Of a stretch of 64,000 nt of DNA, positions 1 through 8,155 are shown one piece after another. This DNA comes from CBDFKK01 sp965248815 (lineage in GTDB: Bacteria; Pseudomonadota; Alphaproteobacteria; SMXP01). Position 1 is the first letter of the stretch, and each line of letters opens with the position of its first letter. The notes beneath the pieces are model-generated. The model saw nothing but the letters and a program-made list of their open reading frames with translations, did no database searches and was not told the DNA's origin. Location of the stretch: assembly GCA_965248815.1 (NCBI GenBank), contig CBDFKK010000005.1, forward strand, positions 1 to 64,000, in the 5' to 3' direction. The translations under genes and the position numbers were made by a program.

Positions 1-688
1 GCCTCATGCCTTGATCATCCATCCAGTCAGCAAGATCGCCGGCAATATAACTTGAACCATTGTCAGATAGCAGACGCGGCTTGTGTGCGACATTTGCCTG
101 ATCGCAACCCGATGCCTCCAGAGCCATTTCCAACGTATCAGTGACGTCTTCAGCTCTCATCGTGGTGCACAGCTTCCACGCAATGATGTAGCGCGAGAAG
201 TCATCAAGAATCGTAGAGAGATAAAACCAGCCCCAGCCGATGACCTTGAGGTAGGTGAAGTCGGTCTGCCACATTTGATTTGGCGCCGTGGTCTTGTCGC
301 GGAACTCGTCAGCAGCCTTAATGACAACAAATGCAGGGCTGGTAATCAGATCAAGAGCTTTGAGCAGGCGGTACACTGAAGCTTCGGATACAAAATAGCT
401 TTGCGTATCAGTGAACCGCACTGCCAACTCGCGCGGGCTCAGTTCCGGTTCCTGAAGAGCCATATCGACGATCCGCTCTCGAATATCATCGGGGATGCGG
501 TTCCACACGCGTTTTGGCTTGGGAGACCGGTCTTCCAATGCTTGTACGCCACCACGCAAATACCGGTCGTACCATCGGTAAAACGTCGTTGCCGGGATGC
601 CGAGCTTGTCCAGCGTCCGCAGCACCGGGAGATGGGATCGCTCGACTAGGCGGATGATCTCGAGCTTCTCCGATGCGGGGTATCTCAT
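1..688 (-). CDS. IS-A transposase OrfB, partial at window edge
   Basis: DDE-type integrase-core transposase of an IS3-family element, lacking its C-terminal end because the window starts inside it. It matches residues 1 to about 229 of the intact copy at 8156-9136. A helix-turn-helix N-terminus is followed by the rve core, with the first catalytic Asp in QTDFTYLK and the second in LSDNG; the Glu-containing motif falls beyond the edge. The start ATG is expected to overlap the orfA stop (ATGA), as in copy 2. One short stretch differs from copy 2 (AADEF instead of AANEF), and no stop was found in the visible part. Expression would normally need a -1 frameshift from orfA, which is broken here. 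Confidence 0.85.
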   Translation of the reverse strand, partial: MRYPASEKLEIIRLVERSHLPVLRTLDKLGIPATTFYRWYDRYLRGGVQALEDRSPKPKRVWNRIPDDIRERIVDMALQEPELSPRELAVRFTDTQSYFVSEASVYRLLKALDLITSPAFVVIKAADEFRDKTTAPNQMWQTDFTYLKVIGWGWFYLSTILDDFSRYIIAWKLCTTMRAEDVTDTLEMALEASGCDQANVAHKPRLLSDNGSSYIAGDLADWMDDQGMR

Positions 689-1061
689 GCGCCGTCTCCC
701 CCATCCCCGATCATGCTTTTTTTAAGCAGCCGGTTCTCCAGCACCTGTTCGGCAAGCGCTTCCTTGAGGTCATGCCTCTCGCGGCGCAGGTCCTTGACCT
801 CGCCCGAGGACGCCTGGCGGGGCGGTATCCCCCGAAAGCCGCTTCTTGCCGGCTTCCAGGAACTCCTTCGACCAGCTGTAGTAGAGGCTCTCGGCGATCC
901 CTTCCCGACGGCACAGCTCGGCGATGCTGTCCTCGCCGCGCAGGCCCGAGAGCACAATCCGGATCTTCTCTTCAGCTGAATATTGCTTGCGCGTCTTGCG
1001 CCGGATGTCCCGTACCGCCGTCTCGGCGCCGTCCTTCAAACTCATGGATTTTCTGGCTCAT
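685..1061 (-). pseudogene. IS-A OrfA, frameshifted
   Basis: This is the regulatory and DNA-binding subunit of the IS-A transposase. Compared with the intact 124-residue copy at 9133-9507 it has two single-base insertions. One extra T near 1050, four codons after the ATG, sends the first frame to an early stop. One extra G sits in the GGCGG run near 818-824. Translation can restart at the internal Met at 1045 but runs out of frame at the second insertion. A good Shine-Dalgarno (GAAGGGAA) precedes the ATG at 1061, which copy 2 lacks. Confidence 0.85.
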
Positions 1062-1148
1062 CTGCGTTCCCTTCGGTCACGACGATGAGCCAGAAATCCT
1101 CCGTTACACAATCAACTCCATCTGTCCCACAGGCGCTGATGTCAGACA

Positions 1149-1212
1149 CTGCCTGTCATGTGCACCTCCGTTTAGCTTAGAAAGTGCTCTCCACTCTTCT
1201 GAGGCAAGTCCA
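1149..1212 (-). mobile_element. IS-C end fragment (64 bp)
   Basis: Reverse-complement match to the left end of the complete IS-C at 61187: its terminal inverted repeat (TGGACTTGCCTCAG...), leader, GGAGG ribosome-binding site and first codons of orfA. It is sandwiched between the terminus of IS-A copy 1 and a 5'-truncated IS-A'. It is the remains of an IS-C that was split by IS-A. Confidence 0.85.
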
Positions 1213-2345
1213 GCTGGCAGGCGATACGGCGCGGGCCGCTAATACTGGTGAGGTGAAGGACTTACGGCGCGAAGCGCAAGACCTCAAGGAAGTCGTTGCC
1301 GAACAAGCGTTGGAACTGCGCCTTCTGAAAAAAAAGCATAATCGGGGATGGGGAGGATATCGAATGAGATATCCTGCATCCGAGAAGGCCGAGATCATCG
1401 GACTGGTTGAGCAATCACATCTGCCAGTTAAACGCACGCTGGATACACTCGGCATTCCACGGACAACATTCTATCGCTGGTACGATCAGTATCAAACTGG
1501 CGGTGTGGAAGCGCTGGAAGATCGGTCTCCAAAGCCGGGACGGGTATGGAACCGTATTCCCGATGACGTTCGAGACAAGATCGTTGATCTAGCGCTTGAA
1601 GAGCCTGAGTTGTCGCCGCGCGAGCTGGCTGTCAGGTTCACCGATACGCAAGGCTACTTCGTATCTGAAGCTTCGGTGTATCGCCTGCTCAAGGCTCTGG
1701 ATCTGATCACCAGCCCAGCCTTTGTTGTCATCAAGAGCGGCTGACGAGTTTACAGACAAGACCACGGCGCCAAATCAAATGTGGCAGACAGACTTCACCT
1801 ATCTCAAGGTCATCGGCTGGGGCTGGTTTTACCTGTCGACGATCCTGGATGACTTCTCGCGCTATATCATTGCGTGGAAACTCTGCACCACGATGAGGGT
1901 TGAGGACGTTACCGAAACGCTGGAAGCAGCTCTCGCCGAATCCGGGCTCGATCAAGTTAATGTCGTTCACAAGCCGCGCCTGCTGTCCGACAATGGCCCG
2001 TCTTATATTGCTGGCGATCTTGCTGACTGGATGGATGATCAAGGCATGAAGCATGTACGCGGTGCGCCTTATCATCCGCAGACGCAAGGCAAAATTGAGC
2101 GTTGGCATCAGACGCTCAAGAACCGCATCTTGCTGCAAAACTATTATCTGCCTGGCGACCTGGAAGCGCAGATCGAAGACTTCGTCGGCCACTACAACCA
2201 CCAGCGATATCACGAGAGCCTGAAGAACCTCACGCCTGCCGACGTCTACTTCGGGCGCGGCCAAACTATTCTATTGCAAAGAGAAAGGATTAAACGAAAA
2301 ACAATCGAACACCGGCGCTTGCAACACCGCAAAGCCGCTGCTTAA
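1213..2345 (+). pseudogene. IS-A' transposase OrfAB, fused and frameshifted
   Basis: The end of orfA reads directly into orfB in one frame. The run of A's that is A7 in IS-A copy 2 is A8 here, which makes permanent the frame reached by -1 slippage in intact copies. The OrfB Met equivalent is at 1364. A further single-base insertion near 1736 (AAGAGCGGCTGA instead of AAGGCGGCTGAC) introduces a stop at 1742, separating the N-terminal half from the integrase core. The core (QTDFTYLK, LSDNG, GKIERWHQT) stays open to the stop at 2343-2345. No functional full-length transposase is expected. Confidence 0.85.
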
Positions 2346-2419
2346 ATTGAAACAACAGATGAGCCAAAGACTCAGCTTGCTCAAATCGAAATCTGTTCCA
2401 ATTTATCTGACGACGGACA
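1213..2419 (+). mobile_element. IS-A' (diverged IS-A relative), 5'-truncated
   Basis: A second IS-A-type element, clearly diverged from copies 1 and 2 but sharing their layout. It begins inside orfA, at codons corresponding to LxGDTAR, where it abuts the IS-C end. It runs through orfB to an intact 3' terminus ending in ...GACGACGGACA. The same terminus occurs at 60916 in the second IS-A' piece. The right junction lies in an adenylation-domain gene. Confidence 0.85.
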
Positions 2420-2662
2420 AAGAAGCACAACGGGCTCGGTCTTATCGCCCGCTACACTCAATAATGCGCAGGCCAATCGATTAGCTTTTTCATTCAACTG
2501 TTCGTATGTCCAGGATTCGCCGTCGGCCGTGACCGCGGAATCGCTTGGATGCAAGCTAACTTGCGTCTCAAACCTTTGGGGGATTGATATGATTGATATC
2601 GGATATCTGAAAGCGGACAAATTCGGGATGGTCCGCAAGCTGAATATGTTGATCTTCCCCAA
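2420..2662 (-). pseudogene. AMP-binding (NRPS-like adenylation) domain, N-terminal remnant
   Basis: The frame encodes the first part of an amino-acid adenylation/AMP-binding domain. It contains QRFETQVSLHP followed by WTYEQLNEKANRLACALL, matching the conserved start of these domains (RFE.QV..HP and TY.ELN..ANRLA). The sequence breaks at the IS-A' terminus: after VVLLC the frame continues only a few codons into the IS. No ATG is in frame; TTG at 2662 is the first possible start. A better SD-ATG just upstream is in another frame, so a frameshift near 2570 is possible. The rest of the gene is not in the window. Confidence 0.7.
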
Positions 2663-2850
2663 TATTCACATTCATTGGGAACTCCGGTGTTGAACGATGC
2701 ACAGATAGATTAGCACAGACCGCCGATTTCCACGAATTTCACTGAGCGGTCATTGCGCGAAATGCCTGGCACAACGAGTAGCGTATGTTGCACTTCCCTG
2801 AGCACCGAGCATAAAGTTAACGACCGCGCCCGACTGAGAAGGAAACGTCA

Positions 2851-3952
2851 ATGGTCTGCACTTTTCGCAACATGCTCTTATGCCTAATTTTTGTGTTCGC
2901 AATAATAGCGACGGCCTATGGAAACGCAGAACATGATGATGCTGTAGTCGCACGCTGCACTGGGGCCGCAACAGCGTTTCTTGACGGTCTCTCCAGTGAG
3001 CAAAAGGTCAAAGCTGCCGCCGGCTTTGAGGGTGACGCGCGCAAGACGTGGAACTATTTTCCTCTCATTCCAGGCATGGGCGAACGCAATGAGGGTCTTC
3101 TTATTGAAGAGATGACCGACGCACAACGTGCTGACGCTCATGGACTCATCGAATGCGCCTTGTCGAGCCAAGGCTATCTCAAAGCCACAGGAATCATGAC
3201 CCTTGACGACATTACTAATGATTTGTACGGAGCCGATCGCCGCGGACCCATTCCGACCGGATCGGGATATTTTTGGGTCGCCATCTTCGGTGATCCGACT
3301 ACCGACGAAACCATGGGGCTGGCAAGTGGAAGGGCACCATTTAGGATTGAATTTCACAGTGGCCGACGGCGACTTATCCGTGACGCCTTCCTTCTTTGGA
3401 GCGCAACCAGCAGAAGTTCCTGCAGGCCCTTATGCAGGCTATCGCGTGCTCGGGCGCGAAATCGACTTGGCGCTGGAATTGTTGAATTCGATGGATGGGG
3501 ATCAGCAAATGCGTGCCGTCTTAAGCGAGACTATACCCGACGATATTTTCACCGAACCGGGAGAAGGCGATGCCGTCACGTCGTACGAAGGACTTCCAGC
3601 GTCGGACATGACTGAGGAGCAACAACAAGCGCTGTGGCGGTTGATCGAAGAATATGCTGGAGCTTTGGAACGCGACGTGGCGCTTCACGAATTGGAGCGC
3701 ATCGAAGCCGATGGCCTTGATAAAGTCTACTTCGCATGGATGGGCGCCACAGATAATCCAGAGGTCTTTTATTATCGCGTTCACGGCCCCTCAGTTTTGA
3801 TCGAATTCGACCACACGGTAAATCGGCGCGCCAATCCGCCGGCTGCGGATCCAACGCACATTCATACAATCCTACGTCATCCCGGCGAAGACTTTGGAGA
3901 GGATCTGTTGCGCGCTCATTACGCTAACAGTCCGGATCATCAGGCAGAGTGA
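2851..3952 (+). pseudogene. DUF3500-family secreted protein, frameshifted
   Basis: The N-terminal frame starts at an ATG preceded by GAAGGAA. It has a hydrophobic signal peptide (about residues 1-25) and then the family pattern AFLDGLSSEQ, ...MTDAQRADAHGL, ...YLKATGIM. Near 3304-3312, after IFGDPTTDE, the family sequence moves to the +2 frame: PWGWQVEGHHLGLNFTVADG, then FFGAQPAEV, and it ends with ITNVHTI-like HIHTI and LRAHYANS. One base is gained or lost at that point. Joined, the product would be about 366 residues, a normal length for DUF3500, which has no established function. It is a real pseudogene or a sequence error. Confidence 0.8.
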
Positions 3953-3979
3953 TCTGGCAAAGCGAACGAGCGTATCAAG

Positions 3980-5053
3980 TTATGCTGAGTCAGAGATCCC
4001 TTTGACCCACTCCGGGTCCGGGCCGACACGCAAGCTCTTAATGCCTTTGTTCTCGCTTTTGAACAGACTGGCGAGAGCTTCAGGCATGTTTTCCAGACCT
4101 TCGCTCACGTCTTCGGAATTCTTGAGTAATCCTGCCATATACCAATTGCGCATTTGTGCCTCTGCTTCGGGCCAGCGTTCCAGATAGTCGAAGACCATAA
4201 ATCCCTGCATACGCGATCGCTGATTAAGCAATTCGGTATAGTTGCTGGGACCCTTTCGGGGCAGCGGCATGTAGTCGATCGATATGTACCCACAAATGGC
4301 AATCCGCGCTCCGACTGCTAGATGCAGAAGCACAGCATCTAGAATATCGCCGCCAACATTGTCGAAAAACACATCGACGCCTTCCGGGCAAAGCTTGCCC
4401 AGCCGGGTCGACACATCTTCGGTTTTGTAATTGATGGCGTGATCGAATCCGAGCTCTTCCGTAATCCATTGCGCCTTGTCTGCGCTGCCTGTGATGCCGA
4501 TGGCCCGACAACCTTTAATCTTAGCGATCTGCCCAGCGACCGAGCCTATACCCCCGCCCGCAGCCGAGATGACAACCGTATCCCCCGCCTTGGCCTGACC
4601 TACGTCGAGCAAACCGAAATAGGGCGTGAAGCCGTCCGTCCCCAGTATTCCGAGTGTGGTCGACAGGGGTGCGACCGGGTTTTCAACTTTTTGAACGCTC
4701 TTGATGCTGTTCAAAAGATCGCGCGGCGGCTGGATGGAATAGTCCTGCCAGCCGAGAGACGAAGTAATGAGATCGCCGGACTTGAAGTCAGGGTGTTTCG
4801 ACTGGATTACTTCGCCGACGCCGCGCCCGCGCATGACGTCGCCAATCTTGAGGGAGCCAAATGTACTCTTGCCTTGAATCATGTAGCCAAACTGCGCAGG
4901 CGATGTTCCCAAGCAAATTGTGCGCACGAGGAATTCGCCGTCCCGAGGTTCTGGTATTTCAGCCTCCTCGAGCGCCAGAAACTCTTCGCTCATGACGTCG
5001 CCCCGCTCGGGATGGCGGCGCAAGATCCATTGACGATTTACACTTGATGTCAT
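3980..5053 (-). CDS. Zinc-independent MDR oxidoreductase (CurA/LTB4DH-like)
   Basis: A 357-residue NADP-dependent medium-chain reductase of the class that reduces double bonds of enones (curcumin reductase, prostaglandin/leukotriene reductase type). A GroES-like N-terminal half is followed by a Rossmann nucleotide-binding segment with AAGGGIGS at about 164-171. Further on come GVDVFFDNVGG and the substrate-lid region QRSRMQGFMVFDY, both characteristic of this class. The catalytic-zinc cysteines are absent, as expected. It is read in the same direction as the solute-binding protein gene that ends 12 bp before its start, so the two may be cotranscribed. The substrate is unknown. Confidence 0.88.
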   Translation of the reverse strand: MTSSVNRQWILRRHPERGDVMSEEFLALEEAEIPEPRDGEFLVRTICLGTSPAQFGYMIQGKSTFGSLKIGDVMRGRGVGEVIQSKHPDFKSGDLITSSLGWQDYSIQPPRDLLNSIKSVQKVENPVAPLSTTLGILGTDGFTPYFGLLDVGQAKAGDTVVISAAGGGIGSVAGQIAKIKGCRAIGITGSADKAQWITEELGFDHAINYKTEDVSTRLGKLCPEGVDVFFDNVGGDILDAVLLHLAVGARIAICGYISIDYMPLPRKGPSNYTELLNQRSRMQGFMVFDYLERWPEAEAQMRNWYMAGLLKNSEDVSEGLENMPEALASLFKSENKGIKSLRVGPDPEWVKGISDSA

Positions 5054-5065
5054 GGGCAGCGGGCT

Positions 5066-6568
5066 TTAGTCGACGAGCTCAAGCTCATGGTAATGGATGA
5101 TTCCGAAATCACTCTTGTAGTTGCGGACATTGGGAGCCAAACCCGTGAAACCCACCATCTGCGCGATATAAAGCGCAGGCGGATCATCGTGGTATCGCTT
5201 TAGGAGTTCACGTGTCATCTCCGCCCGGCGCTCCAAGTTTGTTTCACTTAAAGCTTCTCGAATTAAGGGCGTGTCCGCCTCGTTGCAATGCCAGGGCTTG
5301 ACCCAGAGACACGAGTGAATGCGAAACGGGCGTAAGGCGTCAAACGTGGGCATGGCGTCCATGGTCATAGAAAATGCGTCGCCTTTCCATCCAGCATTGT
5401 AAATTTGGCGCACGAGTTGCGGCGCGGTGATACTTATGAGTTTGACGTTGACGCCCACTCCTGCGAGATCAGCGGCAACTTGGTTGTAAATCGTGTCGAT
5501 ATTCGCACCGCCACCGGGAACGACTTCAAAGGTCAAGTCGATCCCGTCTGTGTAACCAGCTTCCGCAAGCAGCGCACGCGCTTTGTCTGGGTCGTAGGGA
5601 TAGGGTTCAAGGTCTGAATTGTAGCCCAATGTTTCCGGCGTCACGGGTTGACTGGCGATACGCGCATCACCTCCCATTAAGATGTCGACGATGGTCTGTT
5701 TATCGACGCCATAGTTCAGCGCCTGACGCACGCGGGAGTCTTTTATGGGCGAGTCTTTCGTCGTGACAAATGACATCACCAAGACAGCACTTGCAAGTGA
5801 GCTATAAAATGTACCGCCCTGGCTCTCAATCGCTGCTTGATCATCGGGCGTCACCGAAACGGCGATGTCAATGGCACCAGATAATAGGGCTTGCAAACGG
5901 GTTGTCGTCTCTCCCGCAACGATGAGTTCCAATTGATCCACTTTCGGAGGGCGCCATGCGTCCGCAAACGCAGAAAGCTCAATTTTGCCCGGAGACCAAT
6001 TGTCCACTTTAAACGGACCAGTACCGATGGGGTCCGTTGCAAACCCCGTGGCACCGAGCTCTTTCCAATATTGTGGCGCCGGAACTCGCAAGCCCGCCAA
6101 TGCGCGAGGCAATATAGGATACGGCCCTTTGGTTGTAAGTTCGAGGGTCAAGTCGTCGATGGCTGTTGCGCTTTGAATGGCGAGCATCTCTTGACCGACG
6201 CCAGTAATCTTACCGTCATCGGTTTTCAAATAGTCCAAAGCCGTGATGACCGCCGCCGCATCGAAAACTTCGCCGTTGGAAAATTTGACTCCGTCTCGCA
6301 ATTCAATCCGCCAAGTCGTGTCATCGAGCGCTTCCCAACCGGTGGCCAGGACCGGTTTGAGGTCACCGTTGCGGTCGATCCGCGTTAAGGTGTCAAAGAT
6401 GGCGGCGTAAGTCAGGATCGACGGAAATTGTGTCGTCAAAAACGGATTGCCTCCGCCCGGTGGCAGCGTTTGAATGCCTAGACGAATGGTCTTGTCGGCA
6501 AATGCAATTCCGCTCGACCCTACGACCACGCAAACAAGAACACAAAGTAGATAGAGCAGCCGTTTCAT
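5066..6568 (-). CDS. ABC transporter solute-binding protein, family 5 (peptide/Opp type)
   Basis: A 500-residue periplasmic binding protein of the SBP_bac_5 family (dipeptide, oligopeptide or nickel type). I chose the ATG at 6568: GGGAAAGG lies upstream and the product begins with a clean signal peptide (KRLLYLLCVLVCVVVGSSG...AFA). An in-frame upstream start would overlap the divergent gene at 6711. Family signatures include GTGPFKVDNWSPG and VRQALNYGVDKQTIVD. No permease or ATPase genes lie nearby, so it is an orphan binding protein. It could supply the neighbouring oxidoreductase pathway, but that is inference. Confidence 0.88.
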   Translation of the reverse strand: MKRLLYLLCVLVCVVVGSSGIAFADKTIRLGIQTLPPGGGNPFLTTQFPSILTYAAIFDTLTRIDRNGDLKPVLATGWEALDDTTWRIELRDGVKFSNGEVFDAAAVITALDYLKTDDGKITGVGQEMLAIQSATAIDDLTLELTTKGPYPILPRALAGLRVPAPQYWKELGATGFATDPIGTGPFKVDNWSPGKIELSAFADAWRPPKVDQLELIVAGETTTRLQALLSGAIDIAVSVTPDDQAAIESQGGTFYSSLASAVLVMSFVTTKDSPIKDSRVRQALNYGVDKQTIVDILMGGDARIASQPVTPETLGYNSDLEPYPYDPDKARALLAEAGYTDGIDLTFEVVPGGGANIDTIYNQVAADLAGVGVNVKLISITAPQLVRQIYNAGWKGDAFSMTMDAMPTFDALRPFRIHSCLWVKPWHCNEADTPLIREALSETNLERRAEMTRELLKRYHDDPPALYIAQMVGFTGLAPNVRNYKSDFGIIHYHELELVD

Positions 6569-6710
6569 TGAATGCCTTTCCCGATTGGTCCGCAGTTTAC
6601 GCACAAACCCATGGGGCCCGCCAGGTTGTGCCGCTCTAGGCCGCCCTATAGACTCGGCGTTCGGCGCCTTCCACATATGGCGTGCAACTAAATAATCTAG
6701 GAAAGAAGGC

Positions 6711-7079
6711 TTGGTCAAAGACAGTACCATTCAGCCACGGCCACGTGTGCCCAAGGGCAATAGGCCCTATGCGCTAGGTGATCCTCACACGGAGCGGGTC
6801 TTGTATATGGTCATAGCCGTCGCGACCGAATTGTCGGTGCTCTACGACCGGGTCGATACCCTTGAGCGTGTCGGTGCAGACAAAAAGAACTTCTCGCTCG
6901 ACGATCTCAATGCCTATGAGCCCGGCAAAAACGTCGCCGCCGAACGCGAAGCCTGGCGCAAAGGCTTTATCGATCGCATGTTTCGCATCCTGCTCGAAGA
7001 CGCGGGCCTCGAAGCATCGGCTGAGCGCACCGCCCATTATGAAGAGTTCATCAAGTCTCTGGCCGAGTTGGACGGCTGA
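6711..7079 (+). CDS. Conserved-looking hypothetical protein
   Basis: A protein of about 122 residues, highly charged and mainly helical, without signal peptide or membrane segments. I do not recognise a domain. The codon use resembles the neighbouring genes and the frame contains a regular pattern (RVLYMVIAVATELSVLYDRVDTLER, quoted in part: ATELSVLYDRVDTLER), which supports a real gene. The only upstream start in frame is TTG at 6711, with AGAAGG too close for ideal spacing; GTG near 6748 is an alternative. It is divergent from the solute-binding protein gene. Confidence 0.6.
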   Translation: MVKDSTIQPRPRVPKGNRPYALGDPHTERVLYMVIAVATELSVLYDRVDTLERVGADKKNFSLDDLNAYEPGKNVAAEREAWRKGFIDRMFRILLEDAGLEASAERTAHYEEFIKSLAELDG

Positions 7080-7186
7080 CATGCCGTCCCGCAGTTTGGC
7101 CGCGGGATCCAGGCAGGGCGCCAAAGGATTGCATGATCAAGTCCCGCGACAACACAAAAGACGGTTAGCGAGCGCGCAAAATTCCC

Positions 7187-7211
7187 GCCCTATTGACCCT
7201 TTCAATAGGGC
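7187..7211. terminator. Perfect 9-bp hairpin between convergent genes
   Basis: GCCCTATTG, a 7-nt loop and CAATAGGGC form a perfect stem between the ends of the plus-strand gene at 7079 and the minus-strand gene at 7230. No T tract follows on either strand, so it is a weak bidirectional terminator or a transcript-end stabiliser. Confidence 0.4.
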
Positions 7212-7229
7212 AAGCAATCGTCGAAAAAT

Positions 7230-7646
7230 CTATCGCGGGTTGCCGCGGCCTGTGTTGCCTTCTTCGGGACCACCGCGGTCGTCTTCGAAATTGCCCTCGA
7301 TGTTAGGACTACCTTTTCCCGTATTCCCTCCGATCGGTCGCGGCTCGCTTGGCGGAGGCACATCGTCGAAGGGAATTGTAGCGTTGCATACGCCGTCTTT
7401 TCCAACGGCAGCCGTAACAAGCTTCCAATCAGAACCCTTCTTCGCGTGACATTTGCATTCTTCGACAATGGATGCTTCTTCAGCGCCGCAAGAACCGGCA
7501 TCACCACCGCATGTCTCCCATGTATTTATAAGTTTATTGCAATCCGACATATAGCTCGCCGACGCTGTTGTTATTGGGCTAGCAAATACTAAAATTATGA
7601 TAGTCCAAAATAAGCTGAGAACGCTTCGTTTCACCGCGATATTCAT
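7230..7646 (-). CDS. Small secreted cysteine-containing protein
   Basis: A 138-residue protein with an N-terminal signal peptide (hydrophobic SLFWTIIILVFASPITTASAS). A short cysteine-rich section follows (C...CGGDAGSCG...CKCHAKKG) and then a Pro/Gly-rich low-complexity tail ending in GNTGRGNPR. The cysteines suggest disulfides in the periplasm or outside the cell. I recognise no family. It lies just upstream of the IS-B insertion, whose end is 50 bp from its start codon, so its promoter may have been affected. Confidence 0.6.
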   Translation of the reverse strand: MNIAVKRSVLSLFWTIIILVFASPITTASASYMSDCNKLINTWETCGGDAGSCGAEEASIVEECKCHAKKGSDWKLVTAAVGKDGVCNATIPFDDVPPPSEPRPIGGNTGKGSPNIEGNFEDDRGGPEEGNTGRGNPR

Positions 7647-8155
7647 TCAGATACTCTCCCAAGATAAGAAAATAAAATGTAATAACAGTTGGACCAGAGG
7701 TGGTTCGGTTTGTTTGAACAACTTTCGGACTGCGGATAAGTGGATTTCAGCCCCTGTTATGCCGCGACCGGGATTGGTTGCAGCACGTTGAAGTAAGCCT
7801 GATCGGGTGTCTGGCGGTCAAGCGATGAATGCGGTCTCTTGGTGTTATAAAAGACCAAATATTTGCCGAGGGCGGCTCGGGCTTGTGGAACATTGCCATA
7901 GGCATGCAGATAGACCTCCTCGTATTTGACCGTGCGCCACAGCCGTTCAACAAAGACATTGTCCCGCCACGCTCCCTTGCCATCCATGCTGATGGCGATT
8001 TCAGCATCCTTCAGGATTTGTGTGAAAGCGATGGAGGTAAACTGCGAGCCCTGATCGGTGTTGAAGATGTCCGGCTTACCGTGTCCGTCATCAGATAAAT
8101 TGGAACAGATTTTGATTTGAGCTAGCGGAGTATATGGCTCATCTGTTGTATCAGT

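Larger units (their letters stand above)
1..1148 (-). mobile_element. IS-A copy 1 (IS3 family), cut by window edge
   Basis: This is an insertion sequence of the two-frame IS3 type, nearly identical to the complete copy at 8082-9594. Its orfA-side terminus is TGTCTGAC read inward from 1148, and the other end lies left of the window. The orfB part is open to the edge, while orfA is frameshifted. Between about 1054 and 1092 the leader carries a 21-bp segment in the opposite orientation to copy 2. Directly outside the terminus is a scrap of IS-C, so this copy appears to have landed in an IS-C element. Confidence 0.9.

Noticed and set aside
83..379. Plus-strand frames in the IS-A region (also at 8531-8827)
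   Set aside because: They are antisense to transposase OrfB and conserved only because the IS copies are.
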